Source: Protula sp. h YS-2021 (taxonomy: Eukaryota; Annelida; Polychaeta; Sabellida; Serpulidae). Taken from it: 64,000 nucleotides of DNA. Shown here piece after piece: positions 1 through 10,186 of the stretch. The notes below the pieces were generated by a model. It was given only the letters and a program-made list of their open reading frames with translations. It had not been told where the DNA came from and did no database searches. Location of the stretch: the NCBI GenBank assembly GCA_949752745.1, contig OX457028.1:22552352-22616351 (forward strand), written 5' to 3'. Numbering within the stretch: the first letter of the stretch is position 1; the number at the start of each line of letters is the position of its first letter. The position numbers and the translations under genes are program-made.

Positions 1-141
1 AAATCAGGTGATCCTGGTCAGACAAATGAGTTTGTGTCTACAATAGTTGCTCTTCAATCGCTCATTGATGACTACGGCGCCGTAGCGCCTATCAAGTTGT
101 GCGGAGACCTCAATGTGCAACTACCACCCCCTGACGAACAA
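1..141 (+). pseudogene. LINE endonuclease fragment, cut by window edge
   Basis: The first 141 bases are open in frame 1 and read as the end of an endonuclease/exonuclease/phosphatase-type domain of a non-LTR retrotransposon. A stretch containing LQSLIDDYG is followed by CGDLNVQLP, which resembles the GDFN core motif that supplies catalytic Asp and Asn in LINE endonucleases. The frame runs directly into a stem-loop repeat element at about 138, so the coding fragment looks truncated by that insertion. The N-terminal part lies outside the window. The family assignment rests on this short motif only. Confidence 0.5.
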
Positions 142-269
142 GTAAGTATTTGTGAAACATAAGCAGGCCCCAACCGCCCCCCAAATTCATAGAGGTATAA
201 AGCGATGACGGACAGACGGACGGACACCCAAACCTATAAGCCCCAATCCGAAGGGTTGGGGCCTAATTA
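138..269 (-). repeat. Stem-loop element copy 1 (GGCCCCAACC family)
   Basis: One end has a GC-rich stem-loop (GCCCCAATCC, GAAG, GGTTGGGGC) beside a GACGGACAGACGGACGGAC tract. The other end reads ACAAGTAAGTATTTGTGAAAC followed by AGGCCCCAACCGCC, so the GGCCCCAACC word recurs at both ends. Three more copies are present, at about 902-1036 (same orientation) and at 52121-52246 and 52480-52622 (opposite orientation). It is a short non-coding interspersed element of unknown class. Confidence 0.75.
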
Positions 270-901
270 ATGGTATAAATGATTTTCTTGTAGCAAGCCC
301 GATGATCCTGGCTTAGGTTTGCTTTTGTCAAGTTACTAAGTATACTTACAAATGTGAAACACTGGGTGTGTATACGTGGATAGACCATATTCCTATGCAG
401 GCATGCAGGCGCAATGGGCGAAAATTTGCTTTTTCCTCAAAACCACCTAGTTTCATCATGGAAACACATTTCCAGGGGTAAAATGTGAAGTGCGTGCATG
501 CACGGACGGAGAAATTAATTGCTATATGGCCCTCAGGCTATCGCCGGGCGGGCCTTAAAAAAGTACGAGGGTGCTACAACCTGTCGGGAAGACCACCTAG
601 CGAATTTCACTTTGCACTTGATGACCAGATGACATATTTCACATACTGAAAAAAAAACTGATGGGTGTTTGACCTTTGATAAATCTGCAATACAAGCCTT
701 TTCATTTTCGAATCATATGGAGACTAAAATTCAATTTACCGACAGGGTGGCCTTTCCAGTGGGGGTATCAACGCCAGTACACGACTCACGAACTGTTATT
801 ATATATGTACTTTTTCCAATTATATGCGTGTTTGTGCCTCCAACAAAAATAATTGGCCCATATGACTCTTACTGTGGAATGCGCTGCAGCTGCAGAAATT
901 A
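270..901. other. Unique-looking non-coding spacer
   Basis: This sequence sits between two direct copies of the stem-loop element. The only long open frame has no recognisable motif. I see no gene, RNA or repeat in it. Confidence 0.4.
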
Positions 902-1036
902 GAACAAGTAAGTATTTGTGAAACACAAGCAGGCCCCAACCGCCCCCCCCCCCGAATTCATAGGGGTATAAGGCGATGACGAACAGACGGACACCCCAAA
1001 CCTGTAGGCCCCAATCCGAAGGGTTGAGGCCTAATC
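902..1036 (-). repeat. Stem-loop element copy 2 (GGCCCCAACC family)
   Basis: This is a second copy in the same orientation as the one at 138, beginning with the same AACAAGTAAGTATTTGTGAA. It carries a longer C-run after CCCCAACCG, a degraded GACGGAC tract, and the stem CCCCAATCC / GGGTTGAGG with one arm base changed. Point differences from copy 1 suggest both are old, independent insertions. Confidence 0.75.
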
Positions 1037-1689
1037 AACTGCTTAGATAGTTGTTTGGCTGAGTCTTCGATTATCGCTCATTAAAATGACTGGCAAATCA
1101 CATGTCCAGCAGTGACAGTTGTTCGTTCCTATATATGTGTTTTTTTTTTAGAATTTACTGCAACAATAAACATAGTACATATTTCCGCTGAATACAATAC
1201 GTACTCGTATTCCTGCGCCGGGATAGGATGGCAGCGTATGAAATGCTTGTACAGACACCTCACATTCTCCTTTTTAACAATCTAACCCGATAAAATTTTG
1301 AAGAATAACATGCTGTATGACACCATATTGTAAGAATAAAAATGATAGATATCGGAATGTATATAGCGAAACCTGCAGCCAGGAACCTATAATCGCTATG
1401 TGTAAACATGAAAAAGACAAACCTGTTTTTCTGTTTTTGTTTGTATCAACAACAAGTCTGAAATCACGCGCGACATTGCGAGAGTTATAGGGCAAGCATA
1501 TCTAATGATCAAAAATGGCTGAAGAATGTTCTTTTTTAACAATCAACTTGTATTGGAAGAAAAATATTAAATATTCGACAAAACTGGCTGTAACCAGTTA
1601 GAGGTGATCATTTGAAGCCCGCCACATGGAATTTTAGGTCCGGATTTGCCAGCAGCACTCCAGTAACATAATATGTTTACTAATATTGT
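1037..1689. other. AT-rich non-coding stretch
   Basis: The stretch is AT-rich with only short chance open frames. No motif, structured RNA or repeat is recognised. Confidence 0.35.
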
Positions 1690-1853
1690 CAATATAATAG
1701 TAATACTTCATTCTGAGTGCGTACGATATTGTTTTTTGCCTGAAGCCGTAGGGCCGTACGGACCGACCCCAGACGGGAAGGTCCGTACACGCCCGTAGGC
1801 TGAAGGCAAAAAACAATATCGTTCGCACTCAGAATGATGTATTACTTTTATTA
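1690..1853. mobile_element. Foldback (hairpin) MITE
   Basis: Nearly the whole 164-bp unit is one inverted repeat. The left arm AGTAATACTTCATTCTGAG pairs with CTCAGAATGATGTATTACT on the right; TACGATATTGTTTTTTGCC pairs with GGCAAAAAACAATATCGTT; and the inner GTACGGACC pairs with GGTCCGTAC around a loop near GACCCCAGACGGGA. A non-autonomous foldback element is the simplest reading. No transposase is present and the target duplication is unclear. Confidence 0.8.
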
Positions 1854-2400
1854 TACGCCTACTTTTGCTATTTTTATGTCGTTCTTCAAAATTTTACCAT
1901 GTACTATTTTTGCACTCAGTATGCTCAGATGGGGTGACGCGTAATCGGTGCTGTGGTCAGCGAGCATTGATATTTGACTCGGTTTTTGCACTTAAGAAAA
2001 TGAATATTAAGTATTTATTTACTACGTGTAATGATGATTTCTGACCTAATACCCCCACCCCCTAGCCGCGGCATTATATCAGTTATATCTTTATTAATTT
2101 CAAATCAATGCACACAAAATCACCCAAGGGACGTGTGTAAAATTACCAACAATTTACCCTTTAAAATAAATATTTACCTTCAAAAATGCCTTCCTTTCTG
2201 TCATCAGTAATAATACACTTTAATCTATGTGCTTTAAACTCATTTGGTTTGAGAACTAACCTCACAAGCCCGCCTCATAAACAAGTATTTTCTCCCTTTC
2301 GAACGTTCCTTCTTATTTTTGTCAGTTCAACGGAAGTAACTTCTTTCAACTCAAATCGCAAAATAATAACAGTAGGGGGAAAGTGGGGGTTCGAAAACAG
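1854..2400. other. AT-rich non-coding stretch
   Basis: This is AT-rich sequence between the foldback element and the 11-bp minisatellite. No gene or repeat is recognised. Confidence 0.35.
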
Positions 2401-2670
2401 GAAGTGACGTCATAATGACGTCACGAGGTGTTTTGGAAGCCCCATGGGGTTTCGAAAACAGTGACGTCATAATGACGTCATGGACGTGATATGGACGTGA
2501 TATGAACGTGATATGAACGTGATATGGAGGTAATATGGAGGTCATATGGAGGTCATATGGACGTCATATGGGCGTCATATGGACGTGATATGGGTGTCAT
2601 AGGAAGTCATATGGAGGTCATATGGAGGTCATATGAACGCCATATGAACGTCATATGAACGTCATAATGC
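2401..2670. repeat. 11-bp minisatellite with CRE-like units
   Basis: Units of the type GACGTCATATG, GACGTGATATG and GAGGTCATATG repeat head to tail with an 11-bp period. The left end begins with four full TGACGTCA palindromes (about 2406, 2417, 2462 and 2474). TGACGTCA is the consensus CREB/ATF site; whether any is bound is unknown. Confidence 0.8.
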
Positions 2671-2689
2671 CGTAATAGGGAGAGTGGGC

Positions 2690-3060
2690 AGCCATTCAAA
2701 CGGGCAGTCGTTTAAACGGGCAGCCGGTTAAACGGGCAGCTGGGGCAAACGGGCCTTCGTAAAAAGAAAAGGATCACCCGGGCCATCGCAAAATCAATTA
2801 AAAGTGAGCAAGCAATGTTTCCCTTAAGGCAGGCTAAATGCAGAGAGCTCTCTCTCCATGCATTACGGCATATACAGGCAACAACAACTCTTTTTTTTCG
2901 ACTTTCTCGCTCTCCAAACATACATAACACCTACGGCAACCGGACAAATGGACACCCGGACAAACAGACAACCCGGACAAACGGACAGTCGGACAAAACG
3001 GGCAGTCGTACAAACGGGTAGAGAGCCTCCAGCTGCTTTTTTTTTTAAGCAGAGGGACCA
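2690..3060. repeat. GGGCAG / AAACGGG short repeats
   Basis: Imperfect repeats of 15 to 18 bp such as AAACGGGCAGTCGTT and CGGACAAACGGACAG occur at both ends of this stretch, around a short segment that recurs near 3580-3640. The open frames that cross it are low-complexity and not considered genes. Confidence 0.55.
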
Positions 3061-4612
3061 ATAGAGACATGGTTAGAGCTGGCCTGAAGGGTATTTCGAC
3101 CCATCAATGACGTCACACATTTCGAGCCTGCTTGCGACCAACCACCTCAAGTGAGGACCCCCCCCCCCCCCCCATAGAGAGAGGACCCCCCTCTAGAGAT
3201 AGAAGCAGGCTGAGTGCATAGAGTGTGAGGACCCCCCTAGAGAGATGACTCCCCCCCCCCAAAAAATTCCGACTTTCGACATCCCACTTTCCGACTTTTC
3301 GACTCCCCGAGGCCAGCCGCACCGCAGGCCACTCTATGTATACAAGCAACAACTGTTTTTTTAGCTTTCTCTCTCCACAAACACACACCACGGCAGACTG
3401 GTAAAGGGTCAGTCGGACAAACGGACAGCCGGACAAATGGACTACCCGGACAAACGGGCAGTCTTTTTTTTTTTTTTTTTGTATCTCTCTCTCTCCATCA
3501 CACCACGGCAACAACTCTTTCTTTTTTTTTTGCTTTCTCGCTCCATAACACACCTTCACTAATGGCTTGCCGTAGAAGCAATTAAAAGTGAGCAGCCAAT
3601 GCCTCCTTAAGGGAAGCTATTTTTAACCCAGAGATCTCTCTGCGCACACACACCACGGCGGCCAGGCAGTCTTTTTTGTTTCGATTTTCTCGCTCTCTCT
3701 CCCTACATATACCAACCACGTACGACTCATTTAGCGTTTTCCTTTCTTAAGCCAGCATTCTCGCTCTCCAAACACACAACAAATGCAACCACGCAGCCAC
3801 TCTTTTTACCCAGCCTCTCTTTCACTCTCTCTCGAACAGGGGTCGTCTTTTTATCCTCACTTTCTCTTTTGCTCTGTCTATCCACGACAGTCAGGCAAAC
3901 AGCAATCATATTTTTCCCTCACTGTCACGTTTGCTCTGTCTCTCTCTCTATGTACATATAACACCTACGGCAGACGGGGCAAACGGGCAATCATTTTTTT
4001 TTGCTTTCTCGCTCTTCGCACACACACACACAGACGCAGAGTTTCATTAAGCGAGACTATTTTTTACCCAGAGCTCTCTCTGCACACACACACCACGGTG
4101 GCCAGGCAGTCTTTTTTGTTTCGATTTTCTCGCTCTCTCTCCCTACATATACCAACCACGTACGGGCTCATTTAGCGTTTGCTTTCTCTCCAAACACACA
4201 TAGCACCCTAGGGCAGCAGGACAAACGGAAGGCAGTCTTTTTTTTTTTTTTTTTTTTTGCTTTCACTTTCACTCTCTCTCTCTCTCTCCAAACACATATA
4301 ACACCCTAAGACATCAGGGCAAACCTAGGGCAATCTTTTTTTTTTTTGCTTTCACTTTCACTCTCGCTCTCCAAACACGACAGCAAACACAGCCACTCTT
4401 TTTTTACCCAGTCTCTCTTTGACTCTCTCTCTCTCTCTCTCTCTCTCTCAAACGGGAGTCATCTTTTTTATCCTCACTTTCTCTTTTGCTCTGTCTGTCC
4501 ACGACAGTCAGGCAAACAAGCAATGATTTTTTCCCCTCACTTTCACGTTTGCTCTGTCTCTCTCCACACATATAACACCTACGGCAGACGGGGCAAACGG
4601 ACAGGTTTTTTA

Positions 4613-4682
<70 letters not shown>

Positions 4683-4700
4683 ACACACATATAGCAATAG
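3061..4700. repeat. Pyrimidine-rich low-complexity block with degenerate repeats
   Basis: The plus strand is strongly enriched in C and T, with many poly-T runs and CTCTCT tracts. The longest is a (CT)n microsatellite at about 4622-4681. Longer degenerate copies recur, for example TTTCGATTTTCTCGCTCTCT near 3670 and 4120, and CCTCACTTTCTCTTTTGCTC near 3855 and 4473. Apparent open frames of over 100 codons here are translations of simple sequence. Confidence 0.7.
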
Positions 4701-5330
4701 CCACGACAGATTAAGCGTTTCATTTCATAAGTCAGGGTATTTTTAACCCAGACAGTGGCTTTTTTTAACTCTCTCTCTCTCTCTCTTCACACACATATAG
4801 CAATAGCCACGACAGATTAAGCGTTTTATTTCATAAGTCAGGGTATTTTTTAACCCAGACAGTGGCTTTTTTTAACTTTCTCTCCACACACAAACACATA
4901 ACACAGCAGACGGGCAGACGGACAGATTTAGCGTTTCATTTCTCAAGCCAGGGTATTTTTAACCCAGACGGCAACTTTTTTTTAACTCTCTCACTCTCCA
5001 AACACACATATACCAACTCCAATGACAGATTAAGCGTTCGATTTCTCAAGCCAGGGTATTTTTAACCCAGACGGCAATTTGTTTTGCTTTTTCAGACGGG
5101 CAGACGGACAGATTTAGCGTTCGATTTCTCAAGCCAGGGTATTTTTAACCCAGACGGCAACTTTTTTTAAACTCTCTTTCCACACATAACACAGCAGACG
5201 GGCACACGGACAGATTTAGCGTTTCATTTCTCAAGCCAGGGTATTTTTAACCCAGACGGCAACTTTTTTTTTTTTGCTTTGTTAGACGGGCAGACGGACA
5301 GATGGGGTATAAATCAATGATTTATAGACC
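4700..5330. repeat. Tandem repeat, about 100-bp unit
   Basis: At least six units share AGATTTAGCGTTTCATTTC followed by CAGGGTATTTTTAACCCAG (a short inverted repeat GGGT...ACCC) and then ACGGCAACTTTTTTT, near 4706, 4810, 4925, 5028, 5114 and 5214. Several units also carry CAGACGGGCAGACGGACAG. The block ends just before the Polinton-like gene cluster and could belong to that element's terminal region, but no matching inverted copy was found on the other side. Confidence 0.75.
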
Positions 5331-5366
5331 CTTTTTTAATTTTTTTTTTTGGCATTTCCCACACTC

Positions 5367-6348
5367 TCATGCATACACATACATACTAACACCATAACAC
5401 GATAGCGTTTCATTTCGTAATAATGGGTGGCTGCTGCCTTCTTCTTCAGCTCCTCCAGCCGTCGCTTCCCCTGCCGTCGCTTCACCTGCCGCCGCTTCCC
5501 CTGCCTCTACCACTAGCGCCGCCGCTGCCGCTGCCGTCATCCTCCCTACAGCCAGCCTTCCTCCTGTGCGCCGAGCGCTACAATAATGATATTCCGGCTG
5601 CATAGCCTCTGGGCATTCCTGCTCGTGCACTCTCACAGAGGCTCCTGCTGGAATTCCAAAATGGCAGAAGTCACAATACTGCACATTATCAGCCGTATCC
5701 AAGAGCTGCACGATCTCCTGGAGTATTGACTCTTTGCTAGAGCCGTCCTCCTGTTTCAAGTCAACCAGTTCCGTGGTGCGGTCATAATCGGAAGGCGACT
5801 GCATGAGGCTGAAGTCGACCGTTGGGATTTCCGAAATACTGGCGACAGCGGCTGCTAGCTCATCCTCAGGAGCTGGTGGCGGACTGTCCGGACTTGTAAC
5901 GGTGGCGCTGGGTATGCGCCGCCTCACTGTAACTGGTGCCGCCGGCACCTTCCGGACAGTCACATCAGCTTCCCTCGGACTTGCTTTCAGCGGAGTCGTC
6001 ATCGTCGACGCTGTGGCTTTGGCAGGAGTCGCTTTGACAGGAGTCGCCGTCGTCATGGTCGCTGCTGTGGCTTTGGCAGGCGTCGGTCTGGCTGGCCTTG
6101 CTTTCTGGCAGGGCGACGGGTCCCGGAACCTCTCGGGTGACAGCTCCCTCAGTCGCTTGTGGCTTTCCTCCGCCGCCCTGCCAAACCGGTTATACTCCTG
6201 CTGTGGTCTTGCCCTCTGAAAATCCCTCCACTTCTTGAAGAGGAACGTCTGATATTCAATGAGTATCTCCTCGAACAGATCCACATCCTTATCGGTGAGG
6301 TAGTATCTCTTTCGACGTTCCTCCGAAAAACTCTTCTTTGTGTTGCAT
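5367..6348 (-). pseudogene. Polinton-like element gene, Ala/Pro-rich protein, one frameshift
   Basis: The main open frame (5367 to about 6325, minus) has a charged N-terminal region including FKKWRDFQRARPQQEYNRF. A long Ala/Thr/Pro/Lys repeat region (PAKATA, TPVKATPAK), an acidic stretch and a cysteine/histidine cluster (CDFCHFGIP...HEQEC, like a small zinc finger) follow, with an Ala/Glu-rich tail. No ATG lies in this frame at the 5' end. The ATG at 6348 opens the upstream part, which joins only across a one-base slip in the homopolymer at 6326-6330. It is divergent from the next gene across about 230 bp. I recognise no family; a DNA-binding or virion-associated basic protein is a guess. Confidence 0.5.
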
Positions 6349-6579
6349 TGTTTTTTTTATGTTGACTTCTCAACGGTCAAAAGCAGACTGACTGCATAGA
6401 GTGCGAGGCTGCTATTATAAAGGGAGGGACCCCCGGGTACTCATGAGGATCTCCCCCCGCCAGCCGACCTGGTCGACAGTCACCCCCCCCCCCGATCGAC
6501 TTTTTAGCCACTGGCTCACCGACAGTAGTATAAAAAGGTTCGTTCGACACTCCTATGGCCATTGCATTGCAAAACCACC
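6349..6579. promoter_or_regulatory. Divergent promoter region with TATA box
   Basis: This spacer separates the leftward and rightward genes of the Polinton-like element. A consensus TATA box (TATAAAAAG, 6529-6537) lies 51 bp before the rightward start codon. The leftward side has an AT-rich ACATAAAAAAAAC directly before its ATG. C-runs (CCCCCC) occupy the middle. The arrangement suggests a compact bidirectional promoter. Confidence 0.55.
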
Positions 6580-7686
6580 ATGGAGACGTCTCGAAAAGCA
6601 ACAACGGCTAGCAACATGGAAATTGATAGCCTGTTAAGCAATGAAACAGTGGCTTTTACAGATGCAGTTTTAACTGCAGAGGAGACTGCTGCCTTCTAAA
6701 GTACACTAGCAGAAGCTGAAAAAGCCTTGGAGGAAGCATTAGGAGCTCCGTCGGACGTGTCTACAGTACAGCAAACTAGGCCTGAGGAAGCTTTAGGTGC
6801 TCCGCCAGTACAGCAAGCAATGCCCGATCCTGAGGGATCTGACTACGCGTTCTTGGTTGCAAATGCGCTTGTAAATGGTAGCGCCAAGCCACTTAGTACA
6901 AAGTTACAGGCGCATCTAGAGCATCTTGAGGAAGAAGAAGTGGTCATGTCAAGCGATGACAACAACGACAACAACGACGACGATGACAAAGACAGCGATG
7001 ACGACAACGGCGACAATGATGACAACGACGATGACGACAGCGACGACGATGACAAGCAGCTCAAATCTAAATTTGAATTGACCAAAACTATTCCTGTTAC
7101 TGAGGAAGCCGTCACGCTGTTGAAACGAAACTTTCAAGCAGTGATTCCTCTGATCGATTGCAACATTTTATGGCGTTTATGTGAAGAAGGCTTTTTCGAT
7201 CAACACACATACATATACCTAACGGAAGAAGTGAACACTGTCATTCAGCTTATCTACATGCTAGAAGGAAACATAAAGCATCTTCCCGCGTCAAAGCCAC
7301 AGTTCTCCGAACCCATGACCCGACGTTTCGTTCAACTTATTAGAAGTCTTCATGAGGAACTTTTTAAGACTTTATGTCTATCGGCGCCAAAGTGTGTTGA
7401 TGAGGATCGCGATTCCAAATGTGCAAAGGTCATGCTACATGGCTTCAAGTACCTTGAAGAACGTATTAAGGTGTATGATATGATGGCTTACCTCTATGAA
7501 AAAGGACATTTCACCATGCCAATGTTCTTTCAATGGATAATTGGGAGTCGAAAACGAGGAGACTTTTTAGTGATCGTCATGAGACAATCTCTAACAGGCG
7601 GTTTGCCAACAGCCTTTCTGGATGGTTTCAACGAGATCACTCCGGGATTTTGCAAACATCTCATGAAAACATACATGTCCATATAA
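6580..7686 (+). pseudogene. Acidic protein of the Polinton-like element, possible CARD-like helical repeats, one nonsense codon
   Basis: The ATG at 6580 has a perfect Kozak context (CCACCATGG) and a TATA box 51 bp upstream. The frame reads to 7686 with one in-frame TAA at 6697-6699 (codon 40). The protein has an N-terminal segment with EEALGAP repeats, an Asp/Asn-rich tract at about 6955-7053, and then two helical segments. Each helical segment has the pattern LxxLxExGxFxxxxxxxI of death-fold (CARD-like) modules: LWRLCEEGFF...VIQLIYML and MMAYLYEKGHF...FFQWI. That similarity is by eye only. The TATA box of the next gene overlaps this gene's stop codon. Function unknown; interference with host death signalling is one hypothesis. 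Confidence 0.5.
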
Positions 7687-7690
7687 AAGG
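7682..7690 (+). promoter_or_regulatory. TATA box overlapping upstream stop codon
   Basis: TATAAAAGG lies 48 bp before the ATG at 7730 and contains the TAA (7684-7686) that ends the preceding gene. The spacing matches that of the TATA box at 6529 to its ATG (51 bp), which supports both as real promoters. Confidence 0.6.
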
Positions 7691-7729
7691 AGTGAGGTGT
7701 CAAGTGCAGTCATCATTCAACGCGCAGCC

Positions 7730-8349
7730 ATGGAGAAGACAAGCAGCTTTAAAATTAGTGCAAACTTAACATTACTGTGGAGCATGGAAAATTTGGGTTA
7801 TTTATTCGAATCAAACGTGGAGAGAGATGGCTTGTTTTATCACCATCCTTGCGGAAGATTGTGTGTCTGAACTTAACAAGATTACGCGACATTGGATTCA
7901 AACTGTACTTAACGCAAACGAAGTGGCTTGAAGTCATTTCATACTTGGATATGCTCTATGTGAGTTTTGTGCAAACATCACTGTTTGAAAGGAAAGAATA
8001 CAAGTATTGCATCAACATGAATGATGGTGAATGGGAGACATTGCTTCAGGAGATGGATAGCATCAACTCAACCTTATTGCCATGTACGGAATGTCATGGC
8101 AAGAAAACTCCTATCAAGCTGCAAAAGGACAATCGGATGAAAGTGTCAAAGTTATCCAAGAAAAGACTGGCTGAAGTTCAATTGGAGAATATGGATGTGC
8201 AAAATCAACTTGGACTTACCTGTGAATATTGTGGTGCTTACGGATATGCTGAGGATTATGATTGTCACTGCCACAAGTACAATTGCAAGTTATGTGAACC
8301 AGACAACTTCTGCAACAAGTGCGGCTCACTAACTGTTTCTGCGGAGTAA
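7730..8349 (+). pseudogene. Cysteine-rich protein of the Polinton-like element, one frameshift
   Basis: The ATG at 7730 (context GCAGCCATGG) sits 48 bp after a TATA box. Its frame stays open to a TGA at 7868. The reading continues in the next frame to 8349, so one frameshift lies between about 7780 and 7868. The C-terminal half has a CxxC pair (CTECHG) and then a dense cluster (CEYCGAYGY, CHCHKYNC, CKLCEP, CNKCG) that would bind two or more zinc ions, like a treble-clef or RING-type fold. No family is recognised. Position in the cluster suggests an element-encoded regulatory or structural protein. Confidence 0.5.
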
Positions 8350-8413
8350 GACTGAGAGTCATTTGCTTACCAGCCGTCATAGTGTGCAGACGTGTTATAT
8401 GGACATGTGAAAG

Positions 8414-8701
8414 ATGGATGTAGAAACGTGTTTCAAGGGCAAGTATGTGGACTACATGATAAGTGAACTGGCACGTTTTGGATCTATTCAACAACAACTG
8501 TAGCACTTTGAAATTTATTGGGAACTTGCTCATTCCACGTTGAACGTACCAAACTTGCGCGAGGATTTCATCAAAGAGAGTGTGTTTTCAAACATTGGCG
8601 GAGCTGAGGAGTTTGATGTGGAAGCAGCATATCACTTCGCTCGATTTGATCCAAGACTGTTTGATGAAGTGAGAGAGTGGTTAATCTACATTGCAGTATA
8701 A
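8414..8701 (+). pseudogene. Small protein of the Polinton-like element, one nonsense codon
   Basis: The frame starts at ATG 8414 and ends at TAA 8699-8701 (95 codons), with one in-frame TAG at 8501-8503 directly after IQQQL. Otherwise the codons run without a break, so a single point change explains the lesion. The C-terminus EVREWLIYIAV resembles the ELSSWLIYIEDQ segment of the next gene, hinting at related folds. The stop codon overlaps the next start as TAATG. Function unknown. Confidence 0.45.
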
Positions 8702-9038
8702 TGGCAGACATTACATTGAGACAATATATTGTGCAAAAAACATATTTTGAAGAAATGTTATCAGCTGTAAAAAGTTTGCATGTTTAGTATGTCCTGCTTG
8801 TCAAAATGAAGAGTATTCAGAACATATGTGTCATTCTACATGTGTCTATACATATTGGAATGAAGCTAAATATTACATTCATTTAGATAAAGTGTTAGAT
8901 AATGCAAATCAACGTTGTGAAAAATATGGTGTAGATGCTATCACATTTGATGAATTAAGTAGTTGGTTAATATACATTGAAGATCAATGGACTCCAATTA
9001 TTCACACCATTGTATCAATACAATACAATAAAATTTAA
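8701..9038 (+). pseudogene. Small Cys/His protein of the Polinton-like element, frameshifted
   Basis: An ATG at 8701-8703 overlaps the previous TAA. The first frame is open to a stop near 8788 (ending SAVKSLHV). Reading then continues in another frame with CPACQNEEYSEHMCHSTC, a CxxC...HxC...C zinc-binding pattern, and on to the stop at 9038. AATAAA (9027-9032) lies within the final codons and could serve as the polyadenylation signal. Function unknown; the shared SWLIYIE motif links it to the preceding gene. Confidence 0.45.
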
Positions 9039-9118
9039 GATGTGTTGATAAAATGCAAGATATGTTGATAAAATAAAATGCAAGATATGTTAACAAGTGT
9101 TGATCTTTTAGTGTTAAC

Positions 9119-10186
9119 ATGTCGACGTGGAAAGACTACTTAACTAATATTTACTTTAAACCTGGTCAACCCGGGGCATTTGCTGGTCCTTACAAACTTT
9201 ATCACATATTAAAAACATGATCAACCAGTCACTCATTCACAAGTGAAGAAATGGTTACAGGATCAAGATGTCTTCAGTTTACTACAACCTGTAAAATACA
9301 GGTTTAAAAGGCAACGTGTCATTACACGTGGAATTGATGATATGTGGGATATTGATTTAGCTGACATGGGAAACATAGCTTCCTATAATGATGACACCCA
9401 CTTTTTATTGGTTGTCATTGATGTGTTTTCCAAATATTTATGGGTGCAACCAATACCTAATAAATCACATACCAGCGTCATAGAAGCCTTTCAAAAGATT
9501 TTTCATGAAACACAACGAAGACCACGAACTCTAAGGTCAGATAAAGGAACTGAATTTAAAAACAGATGGGTAAAAGCATTTTTGAAGAAGGAGGGAATAC
9601 ATGCCTATACGACAAAGAATGAAACCAAAGCTAACTTTGCTGAGAGAGTCATTCGTACTCTAAAGGGAATGATGTATCGATATTTCCTACATAATCAAAC
9701 GTATCGATATATAGACATCCTTCCAGACTTAGTGTATAATTACAACCATAGACCTCATGGCTCCCTCCCTAATAAGTATGCTCCTGCAGATATTCGTAAG
9801 GACATAGAATCGAAAGTGTGGAAGTATATGTATGTAGGCAAATTGAAATTAAAACCAAAGAAGAAAAACCCTACAAATTTAAAATTGGTGATCAGGTTCG
9901 CATTTCTCGAATGAAATATGTATTTCAACGGGATTATCATATAAAGTGGACGCAAGAGGTCTTCATTATCACACATCGTTGTAAGAAGCAAGGAATACAC
10001 TTGTATCATGTGAAAGACTTTATAGATGAAGATATTGATGGACATTTCTATGAAGAAGAACTGCAGAAAGTGACAAAAGATATTGAATCAGTCTACAGAA
10101 TTGAAAAGGTCTTGAAAACACGAAAAAGACGAGGTTGGCCAAAGAAGTTTAACAGTTGGGTGAAAGAAACAGATATTCGAAAATGA
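9119..10186 (+). pseudogene. Polinton-type integrase with chromodomain, two frameshifts
   Basis: The ATG at 9119 opens the N-terminal region (FKPGQPGAFAGPYKLYHIL), which breaks at about 9213. The main part at 9243-9914 continues with KKWLQDQDVFSLLQP and a DDE core: DMWDIDLADM, TLRSDKGTEF and NFAERVIRTL, with about 33 residues between the second Asp and the Glu. A second shift near 9890 leads into an SH3-like segment (FKIGDQVRISR) and a C-terminal chromodomain (VYRIEKVLKTR...WPKKFNSWV). The chromodomain appears to lack its central strand, normally ending KWKG. Such integrases insert Polinton DNA with 6-bp duplications. The stop overlaps the ATPase start as ATGA. Confidence 0.85.

Noticed and set aside
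3783..4714. Several open frames of over 100 codons rich in Ser, Leu and His-Thr
   Set aside because: They are translations of CT and CA simple sequence with no start context, splice sites or domain.
5803..6219. Plus-strand 138-codon Ala/Val/Leu-rich frame
   Set aside because: Antisense to the Ala/Pro-rich minus-strand gene; its composition mirrors that gene's repeats.
6843..7137. Minus-strand Ser- or Val-rich frames
   Set aside because: They are antisense shadows of the Asp/Asn-rich tract in the Polinton-like acidic gene.
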